The notes under the pieces were generated by a model. It did not search any database. It was not told where the DNA came from and saw nothing but the letters and a program-made list of their open reading frames with translations. Below, in pieces: positions 1 through 7,539 of a DNA stretch of 7,620 bases (position 1 is its first letter; each line of letters opens with the position of its first letter). The stretch spans positions 1 through 7,620 of the forward strand of contig JAISKS010000086.1 of the NCBI GenBank assembly GCA_031260825.1, in the 5' to 3' direction. The DNA comes from Bifidobacteriaceae bacterium. GTDB lineage: Bacteria > Actinomycetota > Actinomycetes > Actinomycetales > Bifidobacteriaceae. A program made the translations under genes and the position numbers.

Positions 1-3000
1 CCTCATATATTTAGTGCTACATATGGTATGCCAGTAGCTTGTTCGCCAGTTTATGATAATTTAACAAATCTACTATGTACTAATAATAACACTACACATT
101 TGTCAACTGTAAATACTTTACAAGTTGGCTCATTTGATATCCCTCGTTATAATACTCCTTCTGGTTCTAATGCACTTACCGATGGAGACTTTACTCTCAC
201 AGCTTCTATCAGAGATAATTCGGGCAATTCTTCAGTTCTAAGAGGAATGTATGGATATGATCCAATTTATCATATTGATAAAACTCCTGCAAAAGTATCT
301 AAGATCGAATATGATCCATATGCTGCTTGCGATGTGGTTGACGAGAATGATAACACTGGCGGCACAATTCATAATACAATTCATACTACACTTGATGACA
401 ATGACTACAGAACAATCTGCGATGAAGATATTTTTGTCAATGTAGAACTTACCGATTTAGGCTCAGCTCCAAAAGCAGTAGCATATGATTTTGTTGATGA
501 TCAGGGACAGCTTTCTCCAGTTTATGCTCCAGGGGATACTGGCCATTCTACTAATCTTGCTCCTACTTGCAGTGTAGCGAATGCGATGAAGGGTGCTTGC
601 GGTGGAGTAACGCGTGAAGCAGTTATGGATGATGAAGACATTGTTGGATATAAATATTTCACCGAGATATATGTACCAAAAAATGCAAAAGGCTATTTAA
701 AACTTATACCGATTGATAATGTTAAGAATGTAGGAGATGATTATTATTCAAGCGGAATAATTATATCATCATCGAAAACTGTATCTGGTGCAATTATACA
801 AGATGATATAATTGCAAACCCATCATATAATACAACAACTTATCGCTATGCTAATCCTGATTATAACCCAGAGTCTGCAATCCCAGCAGATAGAAATCCA
901 TATGAAACAACTCCAATTGATATTTTCTCAGATTACCCAGAATTCCATTTCACTGCTGCTGATGCGTATTCTGGCATTAAAGAAATTACCTGGAAAAAAA
1001 CATATAATTTCAGAGAAGCTAATCCTGAGGAAGAAACCCAAACATATTCATTCGAAGGAGATACTGATGAATACGGAGTTAGAACATTCGAAAACTGTTT
1101 ATATGGCGAAGCTTTGCAACTTGACGAAAGTGATGACAATCTATTTAGTGAAGTTCCTAAAGCTAATATTACTTGCGATCAAAACTTAGTTATCAATTTC
1201 AAAAGTAATACAGTACAAGTACCTAATTATAAGAATAAGATCCTTCTTGAGCTTGACATAACTTCATGGAATGGAAAGATTGATCATATTGAGTACGCTT
1301 TCGCGGTGGATAACCTCAAGCCTCATTTAGATGCTCCATCTGTAAATAATACTGCAATTGATGATGATGACGCTGATCATCCGCTAACTATAACCACATT
1401 TAATACTTCTCAGCATGATTGGTATAGTACTGCAGCTAAACCATTTGTACCAGGAGACCCTACTACAGTTTATACTCCTTCAGTAGGTGAATTCCCTGAA
1501 TCTGGTAGTGGACTTTATATGAGCGATGGATATAATGAACTTGAACAACCAAATGGCTTAGCAGATAAATCATATATGCTTTGGGAAAGCGATAGTAGTT
1601 CTAAAACAGGTGATGCTTTTAGAACTGAAGGTATTTTAACACCACAACAAATTCGTGCTATATTAATGAGAGCTGATGCGGGAGAACCAGGTGGAGCTTC
1701 TTTCAATCCTGATAGTAATGATAACGGCGGTGGATATGGTCTCTGTGAAATATCATATGCTGTGACAGATATTTATCATACAGCCCCTTTGCCATCAGAG
1801 ACTTGCACAACTGAGCTTTATAACTTTAATGCTACTGGCGATGAAACAGGCGAACGTATTCTTAAATTTAGTATTGTAGATATGGCTGGAAATATAGAAT
1901 CATATACAAAAGATCTTTTAGTTAATGTGCAGCCACCTAATATAGATAATGTTAAAATTACAAAAACTACATCAGGAGACGCTTGTAATTGGGTACAAGC
2001 TTTGAATACTTATTTCTGTAATGATGCTGTTAATATGCAAACAAATATCACTCAAAATAAAGTAAATGAACAATCAGACGCATTTTTGAGTAAATTCTGG
2101 CTATTTTATGATGAAGATGGCCCTGCAAATGAAGATGGTCAAGCTGCAGCTAGTTTAAAATGTAATTATGGAAAATCTGTAGGTCTTTATGAGGATGGTA
2201 CAGAGTTAGCCTATGCATCTGATGGTCGATTGATTGATATAAGCAGTAAAGAGATCGATCCATTAAACAGGGTTGCGCATATATTACCACTTTTCGATGA
2301 ACCTGTTACTCAAAATAGTGATGAATGTGCTGAAACTATTAAAATTGTATCAAAAAATGCTGGTACAAAAATAACTGATGATACATCAGATCGTTACTCG
2401 GACACCAATACTCGTACTAATGGATTTGGATCTCCAATCGCATCAACAAATTGGACTTATGAAGTTATTTTAGAGGATCTACCTGTATTAAATGGGGTTG
2501 CTGGGTATCCTTTTGGAAGTACTCTTGAAAATACTGTATTCCCTGTTGCGTTTTTACATGCTCAAAACCCATTAAAACTATTTAGTGATCCTTATCAAAT
2601 GGGTCCTGATATTAATGCGCCTGGAGCAGATAGTCCAGATGATCCAAACCGTATTCATATAGATATTGTACCTCCTGTGTTTGAAATTGGTAAAGATAGT
2701 GATGACGCTGGTTTTTATCCTGCTAATAAGGATGATGGATATCCTACTTCTACCGGTGATCGATTATCAAAATGTAGTGAAATCGCTGGAGATATAGAAA
2801 AATCTACATACCCATGCTATTACAAGATTAACGGTAGCTACTATTTCAATACTGATGTAAAGATTGATGCAAAGATCTCTGATAATGCTACTCTAGATTC
2901 AGGTATATTATCAATAAATAGTTATTTAAATGAAACTTCATATTCATTTGCGTCCCCTGCTGAGTCTATTGAAGATATTGTTAAAGAGCGAGATGCTGTA

Positions 3001-5973
3001 TTTAATACACAGGGGCTTGCAGGAGTTCCAGATTCTGAGGCTGGTCAAACCGGAGTTTTCCGTATTCATAAAACTAATAGTGCACAAAATTCAGATATGC
3101 CTGATGTATCTGACTACGCTTTAAACAATACTGTAGCAACATTTAAAAAGGCTGGTACAAATAATAAATTTATCGTAGCTACTAAGCCTCCTTCTCCTGC
3201 TCAAGTATCGTTTTTACCAATAAGCGGCTTGGTTCACTGTACAAATGATACTATTAACAACTATGATAATATTACTGCTGCAACCACTCAAGGATACACA
3301 AAAATATGTGATGGCCAAGGTAATATAGAAATTGCTGCTAATGCAAGTGGTACAGGTCTATATGGTATTGGTTATACATTCCTTGATAAAAATGGTACTG
3401 TTGATGCCAGTATTTATAACCCTTGTACAATTGACAAGGTGATTGATGAATATAAAGAAAATCGCGAATTAGTACAAGGCGATTGCGGATATTTAGATAA
3501 ACAAATTGTTGAAGGTGATGATGGTCAAAACATTCAAAAAGCATCGACTACTGTTGAGTTACCGCTTAACTATAAAGGATTTATTAAGATTACAGTTATG
3601 GATTATGTTGGTCATATTGTGGAGACATATACATCAGGTATTATTCTTGAAAGCGAACAAATGGCAAAAAGTTCAACTAATATTAGTATTACTCTACCTA
3701 CAACGCCTTTTAGAGATAATTCTGGAAATCAACTTTATGGTGATCCAATTCAAATTATTTCTGACGCAACTTCTTCACATTCGGGTATTAAATCAGCACA
3801 ATGTACTAAAAACGGTACTGGAAATGTGATCAACCCATATGATACTATATCGCAAATAGATAAAAATATTTATAATAAAGCGTCTACTGGATATTTAACT
3901 ATATCTGATAATATGGATAGTATTGAAATTATATGTACTGTCAGAACTAATGCAAGTTTAATCCTGGGCACGCATACCTTTACAGCTAGGGCGATTTTCT
4001 CCATTGATGATACTTCTCCAAGAGTTACAATGAACCTTACAGGAGATACTCCTGAGCGTGGAAATATCTATAATAAACCTATTACAGTGAATATTCAAGT
4101 TCGCGAAAGATATTTTGATTATAATGGTTTCAATTTAAATGTTAATGGTCGTAATATTTCTGGTTCAGCCCTCTCTTGGAGACATGTTAATGGACAAGGT
4201 GATGATTCAGTTTATATTGCTTCGTATAAAGTATCTGATAATAATCATTATAGGATTGTTGCCTCGATGAAAGACCGCGTTGGACATGCCTCAAATGTGT
4301 ACCCGCTCGACTTCTGGATAGACTCGCTTGCGCCTGAAGTTTCAATTAATTTCGATAATAATAACTCTCGAAATGGAAATTATTATGATGCAAATCGTAC
4401 CGTAACATTCTCCGTAAAAGAGCATTTCTTCGATCCAGCTACTGTACAAATCATCTGCACTGCTAACCGTTTAGGTGTTACTGTACCATGTCCATCGAAC
4501 ACTCCTTGGCATTCATCGGGCGGCGCAGGAATAGCATCCGGTACGTATGACACGTGGACGTCCTCTATCACCTTTAGCGATGAAGCCGAATACACTATCG
4601 GCATTGTGATCACTGATACTGCAGGAAATATGTATGAAAACCGTAGTATCGATAAATTCGTAATTGACAAAACTGCGCCTACAATCTCTATTTCAGGCAT
4701 TGAACCTGGAAATGCATATAATGGCGAGATTCACCCTGCAATACATGTTGGGGACTGGACATTTGATACGCTTGATATCAGACTTGTTGGTGCAAACCGC
4801 GGAATGGTTACTGGTCTTGCAGGCACAGGTGCAATGAGTGAAACAGGCGGAATACGATATTTAGATGATTTCCCTTATGAGCGCCTTTGGGACGACCTTT
4901 ATACATTAACTGTTACAGGTGTTGATAAAGCGGGCAATTCCTATACAACATCTGTTGAGTTCTCAATAAATCGTTTCGGATCTGTATATATACTAGACCC
5001 AACCGTGAAAGCTGAGCTCGAAGCACGAAATACATTTATAACCAGACCAATCGACATTAAATTCTCTGAAATCAATGTAAACTTGCTAGACACAAACGCG
5101 ATTGAAGTTGATTTGATTCGTGATGGTATTCCTCGTACTTTGCATCAAGGCGAAGAGTATAGTATTGTTGATAATACTGGCGGTTCGGGCGCGGGCTTTG
5201 GAGGCGCGGGCACTGGTGGCGGAAAGACAGTTTGGGCGCGCTATGACTATACTATTAACGCTGCTGTAATTTCTGATGACGCATATTATTCGATTAAAGT
5301 GTACTCGCTCGACCGCGCTGGAAATGACAACTCAACATATACAAAACCTGATGCTTCAGATTATGTTGGTACATCAGCAGGCTCAGGCGCTGGCTACAAT
5401 AATGGTGCTCTAAATAATATAGGTAATGATATTGATGATCCAGCTGTTGTAGCATTTGTAGTTGACAAAACTAACCCACTCGCAACACTATTAAATGTTA
5501 ATAATAATGGTATTTTCAATGTTGAGAGTTTGAATGTGAAAGTAGCTGCTGAAGATAATATCGCACTTGATACAGTTGCAGCTTTCGCAGATAATTCCCC
5601 TATAGATAAGATCGTAATAGACCCTGATACTGGCCTATATACTTTCGATATGCTTCCTTCCAATAACCGTCAATCTGTGAAAGTCACATCAACTGATAAA
5701 GCGGGCAATGTATTCCAGAGCGAAGCAACCGGCATCATTATCTCCTCAAACTTCTGGGTGCGTCTATTCAGTAATAAATATATTATGTGGGGCGCAACCG
5801 CTGGCTTAGTAGCACTAGGCGGAGGTATTCTATACTTACTATCCAGAATGATTTCTGCCGCTGCCGCTCGCCGCAACGCAGAGGATGATGAAGATGATGA
5901 CTATACACCAGCTGAGAGAGAGCTTCGTAAGAAATCTGCCGCGCTGGACCGCATTAGATCTGCTAGAACTTAA
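1..5973 (+). CDS. Giant Ig-like repeat surface protein, C-terminal membrane anchor (5'-partial)
   Basis: The frame is open from base 1: nine sense codons precede the ATG at 28, and that ATG has no Shine-Dalgarno sequence, so the start and any signal peptide lie upstream. Residues are numbered here from the Met at 28. The protein is a chain of bacterial Ig-like modules. Module starts of the D-x-x-x-P type are at residues 84, 428, 879, 1327, 1432, 1547 and 1813. Closing D-x-A-G-N or related motifs are at 63, 618, 1192, 1416, 1530, 1633, 1762 and 1890. The best-defined modules are 105-115 residues long. Two glycine-rich loops lie at 1718-1732 and 1781-1793. There are 24 cysteines, all at or before residue 1488. 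A single hydrophobic helix at about 1918-1938 is followed by Arg residues and an acidic EDDEDDD cluster, which implies an outside N-terminal part and a cytoplasmic C-terminus. No LPXTG motif is seen. By analogy with other Ig-like exoproteins the role is probably adhesion or cell contact, but the ligand is unknown and no enzymatic domain is recognised. The gene ends in TAA 19 nt before the first hairpin element. Confidence 0.
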   Translation, partial: PHIFSATYGMPVACSPVYDNLTNLLCTNNNTTHLSTVNTLQVGSFDIPRYNTPSGSNALTDGDFTLTASIRDNSGNSSVLRGMYGYDPIYHIDKTPAKVSKIEYDPYAACDVVDENDNTGGTIHNTIHTTLDDNDYRTICDEDIFVNVELTDLGSAPKAVAYDFVDDQGQLSPVYAPGDTGHSTNLAPTCSVANAMKGACGGVTREAVMDDEDIVGYKYFTEIYVPKNAKGYLKLIPIDNVKNVGDDYYSSGIIISSSKTVSGAIIQDDIIANPSYNTTTYRYANPDYNPESAIPADRNPYETTPIDIFSDYPEFHFTAADAYSGIKEITWKKTYNFREANPEEETQTYSFEGDTDEYGVRTFENCLYGEALQLDESDDNLFSEVPKANITCDQNLVINFKSNTVQVPNYKNKILLELDITSWNGKIDHIEYAFAVDNLKPHLDAPSVNNTAIDDDDADHPLTITTFNTSQHDWYSTAAKPFVPGDPTTVYTPSVGEFPESGSGLYMSDGYNELEQPNGLADKSYMLWESDSSSKTGDAFRTEGILTPQQIRAILMRADAGEPGGASFNPDSNDNGGGYGLCEISYAVTDIYHTAPLPSETCTTELYNFNATGDETGERILKFSIVDMAGNIESYTKDLLVNVQPPNIDNVKITKTTSGDACNWVQALNTYFCNDAVNMQTNITQNKVNEQSDAFLSKFWLFYDEDGPANEDGQAAASLKCNYGKSVGLYEDGTELAYASDGRLIDISSKEIDPLNRVAHILPLFDEPVTQNSDECAETIKIVSKNAGTKITDDTSDRYSDTNTRTNGFGSPIASTNWTYEVILEDLPVLNGVAGYPFGSTLENTVFPVAFLHAQNPLKLFSDPYQMGPDINAPGADSPDDPNRIHIDIVPPVFEIGKDSDDAGFYPANKDDGYPTSTGDRLSKCSEIAGDIEKSTYPCYYKINGSYYFNTDVKIDAKISDNATLDSGILSINSYLNETSYSFASPAESIEDIVKERDAVFNTQGLAGVPDSEAGQTGVFRIHKTNSAQNSDMPDVSDYALNNTVATFKKAGTNNKFIVATKPPSPAQVSFLPISGLVHCTNDTINNYDNITAATTQGYTKICDGQGNIEIAANASGTGLYGIGYTFLDKNGTVDASIYNPCTIDKVIDEYKENRELVQGDCGYLDKQIVEGDDGQNIQKASTTVELPLNYKGFIKITVMDYVGHIVETYTSGIILESEQMAKSSTNISITLPTTPFRDNSGNQLYGDPIQIISDATSSHSGIKSAQCTKNGTGNVINPYDTISQIDKNIYNKASTGYLTISDNMDSIEIICTVRTNASLILGTHTFTARAIFSIDDTSPRVTMNLTGDTPERGNIYNKPITVNIQVRERYFDYNGFNLNVNGRNISGSALSWRHVNGQGDDSVYIASYKVSDNNHYRIVASMKDRVGHASNVYPLDFWIDSLAPEVSINFDNNNSRNGNYYDANRTVTFSVKEHFFDPATVQIICTANRLGVTVPCPSNTPWHSSGGAGIASGTYDTWTSSITFSDEAEYTIGIVITDTAGNMYENRSIDKFVIDKTAPTISISGIEPGNAYNGEIHPAIHVGDWTFDTLDIRLVGANRGMVTGLAGTGAMSETGGIRYLDDFPYERLWDDLYTLTVTGVDKAGNSYTTSVEFSINRFGSVYILDPTVKAELEARNTFITRPIDIKFSEINVNLLDTNAIEVDLIRDGIPRTLHQGEEYSIVDNTGGSGAGFGGAGTGGGKTVWARYDYTINAAVISDDAYYSIKVYSLDRAGNDNSTYTKPDASDYVGTSAGSGAGYNNGALNNIGNDIDDPAVVAFVVDKTNPLATLLNVNNNGIFNVESLNVKVAAEDNIALDTVAAFADNSPIDKIVIDPDTGLYTFDMLPSNNRQSVKVTSTDKAGNVFQSEATGIIISSNFWVRLFSNKYIMWGATAGLVALGGGILYLLSRMISAAAARRNAEDDEDDDYTPAERELRKKSAALDRIRSART

Positions 5974-5992
5974 GTTTCCTAACCTAATTTCC

Positions 5993-6098
5993 GCCGAGAC
6001 CCACTTTTGGTTCCCTTTTCTTGTCGAGACCCACTTTTGGTTCCGTTTTAACCCCAAAAAAGACCCCAAAAGGGAACCAAAAGTGGGTCTCGCCAAAA
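5993..6098. repeat. Hairpin element copy A, with duplicated left arm
   Basis: The 20-mer CGAGACCCACTTTTGGTTCC occurs at 5995-6014 and again at 6025-6044, a 30-nt tandem period. Its perfect reverse complement lies at 6073-6092. With the first arm the perfect stem extends to 25 bp (5995-6019 with 6068-6092). With the second arm it is 20 bp, a G-G mismatch and four more A-T pairs, around an 18-nt loop at 6050-6067. The 74-nt core at 6025-6098 recurs at 7546-7619 with three substitutions, all outside the 20-bp arms. It sits 19 nt after the stop of the surface protein gene and may protect or shape the 3' end of that mRNA. No T-tract follows the stem on either strand, so a classic intrinsic terminator is not supported. 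A REP-like or MITE-like element is the alternative. Confidence 0.9.
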
Positions 6099-6344
6099 TT
6101 CTTAGAAAAATATCACCAAAAAATAAGAAATTTAAATAAATAAAATACTGCGCAAAAATCTATTATTTCCGATTTATCATGCGTGTAACTTAAAATACTG
6201 TTTCGGTAGTTTATGCAAGTTTACCCCTATAAACACTATTACAAATATAAAAAATCAAAAAGTTATTTACATTTTTAAAATTCATTTTAATATAAATTTA
6301 CTTTGATTTTTGCAGAACTGTAACAAATAAATTATAGTAATGAT
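6099..6344. other. AT-rich intergenic region upstream of the nuclease gene
   Basis: About 245 nt of very AT-rich DNA lie between hairpin copy A and the nuclease start. No ORF worth calling, tRNA or other RNA gene is visible. A 10-mer TAAAATACTG occurs twice exactly 50 bp apart (6141-6150 and 6191-6200), which could be a regulator site but is also plausible by chance in this composition. A second promoter-like pair, TTTACA at 6266-6271 and TAATAT at 6288-6293 with a 16-nt spacer, is a weak alternative to the promoter called closer to the start. Confidence 0.6.
6310..6338 (+). promoter_or_regulatory. Candidate promoter of the nuclease gene (possibly leaderless)
   Basis: TATAGT at 6333-6338 matches the -10 consensus at 5 of 6 positions. 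TTGCAG at 6310-6315 is a weak -35 match (3 of 6) at the ideal 17-nt spacing. Transcription would begin about 7 nt after the -10, at or near the ATG at 6345, giving a transcript with little or no leader. This agrees with the absence of any AGGAGG-like site before the ATG. In DNA this AT-rich such matches arise easily, so the call is tentative. Confidence 0.35.
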
Positions 6345-7352
6345 ATGTATAAAATAAAAAAAGAAATAGACAAAAAACTTAATAAATATGGTGTAATTAA
6401 TAAGTATGATATTATTTGTAGTAAAACATCATTGAATAGATATATAAATAATAAATATATATATTCAGTTGGAAATAATTTATATGGAAAAAATCCTGAT
6501 GAATACAAAGATAAGAAAAAATTTCATTTAGATTGTATAAATGCATATTTAAGAAATAAAAATAATGAGACACAATTAATTATCATGCTAAAATCTGCAG
6601 CAGCAATATATAATTTTCCATCTTTTACTAACTATAATAATAATTTAAGTATTTATAAAATTGCAAAAAATAAAAAAAACGTATCGAAACATGTAAATAC
6701 TGACAATCTCAAATGGTACACCACGAAGTTCAAAATTACAACTATCCCGTATAATCCCAACAATCCAAATGTCCACATAACCACAGCCGCCCGCACTTGC
6801 ATAGATATCACGCGCTACTACGGCGTGATCGATGGGCTCCTCGCGGCGGACTTTTGCCTCCACAACAATCTTTGCACGATTAAGGAGCTACAGACTGAGG
6901 CCAAAATTTTCAAAGGTCAGCGAAATTACCAGTGTATTAAGGCGGTACTGTTTTATGCAACCGCCGCCCGTGAGTCTTTTTTGGAAACCATGTTTTTCGC
7001 CAAATGCCTTGCCTATGGCTACGAGCTACCGACCCTTCAGCATCCGGTACAAAATTATCGCGCAGATTTCTACTATCCCGATCAGAACTTAATTGTGGAG
7101 GTACATGGTCGCGAGAAACATTTGGATCCCAATATGCTACAGCAAAAGTCCACCGAGCTATCCGTCCTCCATGAGCGAGAGCGCGAAAGAGATATTACGA
7201 ACGCTGGGTATACTGTGAAAAATTTAAGTTATATACAAGTAATGAATTCGGATACATTTAATAAGTCTATGCACGATTGGAATGTTTCTGGAGCTGACAA
7301 TAAATATCAAGAACTATTTTACAAATATCTTACTATCCCACGCAAACCCTAA
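6345..7352 (+). CDS. AbiEi-type winged-helix plus DUF559/Vsr-like nuclease protein
   Basis: The 335-residue protein has the layout of the AbiEi-domain/DUF559 family. Residues about 1-52 resemble the AbiEi N-terminal winged helix, with the pattern YGVINKYDI followed by YIYSVGNNLYGKN. A TAARTCIDI segment at 147-155 matches the family's T-x-x-R-T-x-x-D signature, and ESFLE at 210-214 matches the usual S-x-L-E signature. The C-terminal domain carries R239-A-D241-F, then E252-V-H254-G and H259, and an R282-D283 helix ending in GY-x-V, as in PD-(D/E)xK nucleases of the Vsr/DUF559 type. The usual family form is E-V-D-G, so H254 is a variant. The likely role is DNA binding and cleavage in defence or element maintenance, but the substrate is unknown. 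No partner AbiEii toxin gene is in the window. ATG 6345 is chosen because the N-terminal domain is complete from there. There is no clear Shine-Dalgarno site. Base composition is strongly uneven along the gene, and its last codons and stop lie within the first unit of a downstream repeat array. Confidence 0.85.
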   Translation: MYKIKKEIDKKLNKYGVINKYDIICSKTSLNRYINNKYIYSVGNNLYGKNPDEYKDKKKFHLDCINAYLRNKNNETQLIIMLKSAAAIYNFPSFTNYNNNLSIYKIAKNKKNVSKHVNTDNLKWYTTKFKITTIPYNPNNPNVHITTAARTCIDITRYYGVIDGLLAADFCLHNNLCTIKELQTEAKIFKGQRNYQCIKAVLFYATAARESFLETMFFAKCLAYGYELPTLQHPVQNYRADFYYPDQNLIVEVHGREKHLDPNMLQQKSTELSVLHERERERDITNAGYTVKNLSYIQVMNSDTFNKSMHDWNVSGADNKYQELFYKYLTIPRKP

Positions 7353-7518
7353 TTAAACCAAACTCTGATTCCGCTCAAACCCTAATTAACTATACTTATC
7401 TACCGGATTACTGGCCAAACCCTGATTAAACCCAAACTCTGATTTAGTATATTTTTTTGCCTGATTTCTGGCCAAACTCTGAATAAACCAAAACCCTGAT
7501 TAAACCCAAACCCTTATT
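7343..7518. repeat. Array of eight degenerate CAAACYCTGATTAAAC units
   Basis: Units begin at 7343, 7359, 7376, 7416, 7433, 7473, 7489 and 7507. The shared core is CAAAC(C/T)CT(G/A)ATT, usually followed by AAAC. Consecutive units often abut in pairs of about 16-17 nt, and the pairs are separated by 20-30 nt of unrelated or AT-rich sequence. The first unit overlaps the end of the nuclease gene and contains its TAA at 7350-7352. The arrangement could be a set of protein-binding sites (iteron-like) or slippage-derived repeats. Together with hairpin copy B this accounts for the whole region after the nuclease gene, in which no further gene is seen. Confidence 0.8.
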
Positions 7519-7533
7519 TAGTATATTTTTTTG
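7417..7533. repeat. 74-bp-period tandem duplication within the array
   Basis: Bases 7417-7459 and 7491-7533 are 43-nt copies that differ at two positions, exactly 74 bp apart. Each copy contains two array units followed by TTTAGTATATTTTTTTG. The intervening part (7460-7490) is not duplicated after the second copy, where the sequence runs instead into hairpin copy B. This indicates that part of the array grew by segmental duplication rather than only by single-unit gain. Confidence 0.85.
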
Positions 7534-7539
7534 TCAATA

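Noticed and set aside
28..30. ATG at 28 as the true start of the surface protein gene
   Set aside because: The frame stays open to base 1, there is no ribosome binding site before it, and the residues after it do not form a signal peptide.
1..5973. Alternative genetic code with UGA as glycine, as in Gracilibacteria and Absconditabacteria
   Set aside because: About 1,990 codons contain no in-frame TGA, whereas a code-25 gene of this length and glycine content should have many.
5995..6092. GAGACC/GGTCTC in every hairpin arm as a restriction-modification target of the neighbouring nuclease
   Set aside because: The six bases are part of a 20-nt conserved arm, there is no methyltransferase gene in the window, and nothing else ties the nuclease to this site.
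5993..6098. Integron attC site after each gene
   Set aside because: The hairpin position and repetition recall attC, but the stem lacks GTTRRRY/RYYYAAC core sites and is a perfect long stem rather than the bulged attC form. No integrase is visible.
5839..6139. Short ORFs on both strands across the end of the surface gene and hairpin A
   Set aside because: They overlap the well-supported coding sequence in other frames and run through the inverted repeat, with no recognisable protein features.
6141..6200. TAAAATACTG direct repeat 50 bp apart as an operator pair
   Set aside because: It is too short and AT-rich to separate from chance, and its distance from the likely promoter does not favour an operator.
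7343..7518. Telomere-like AAACCCT repeat
   Set aside because: AAACCCT occurs only within a longer degenerate 16-nt unit and never as a head-to-tail 7-mer run.
7343..7533. CRISPR array
   Set aside because: Units are about 16 nt and degenerate, several abut directly, there are no uniform unique spacers, and part of the array is itself duplicated. No cas gene is present.
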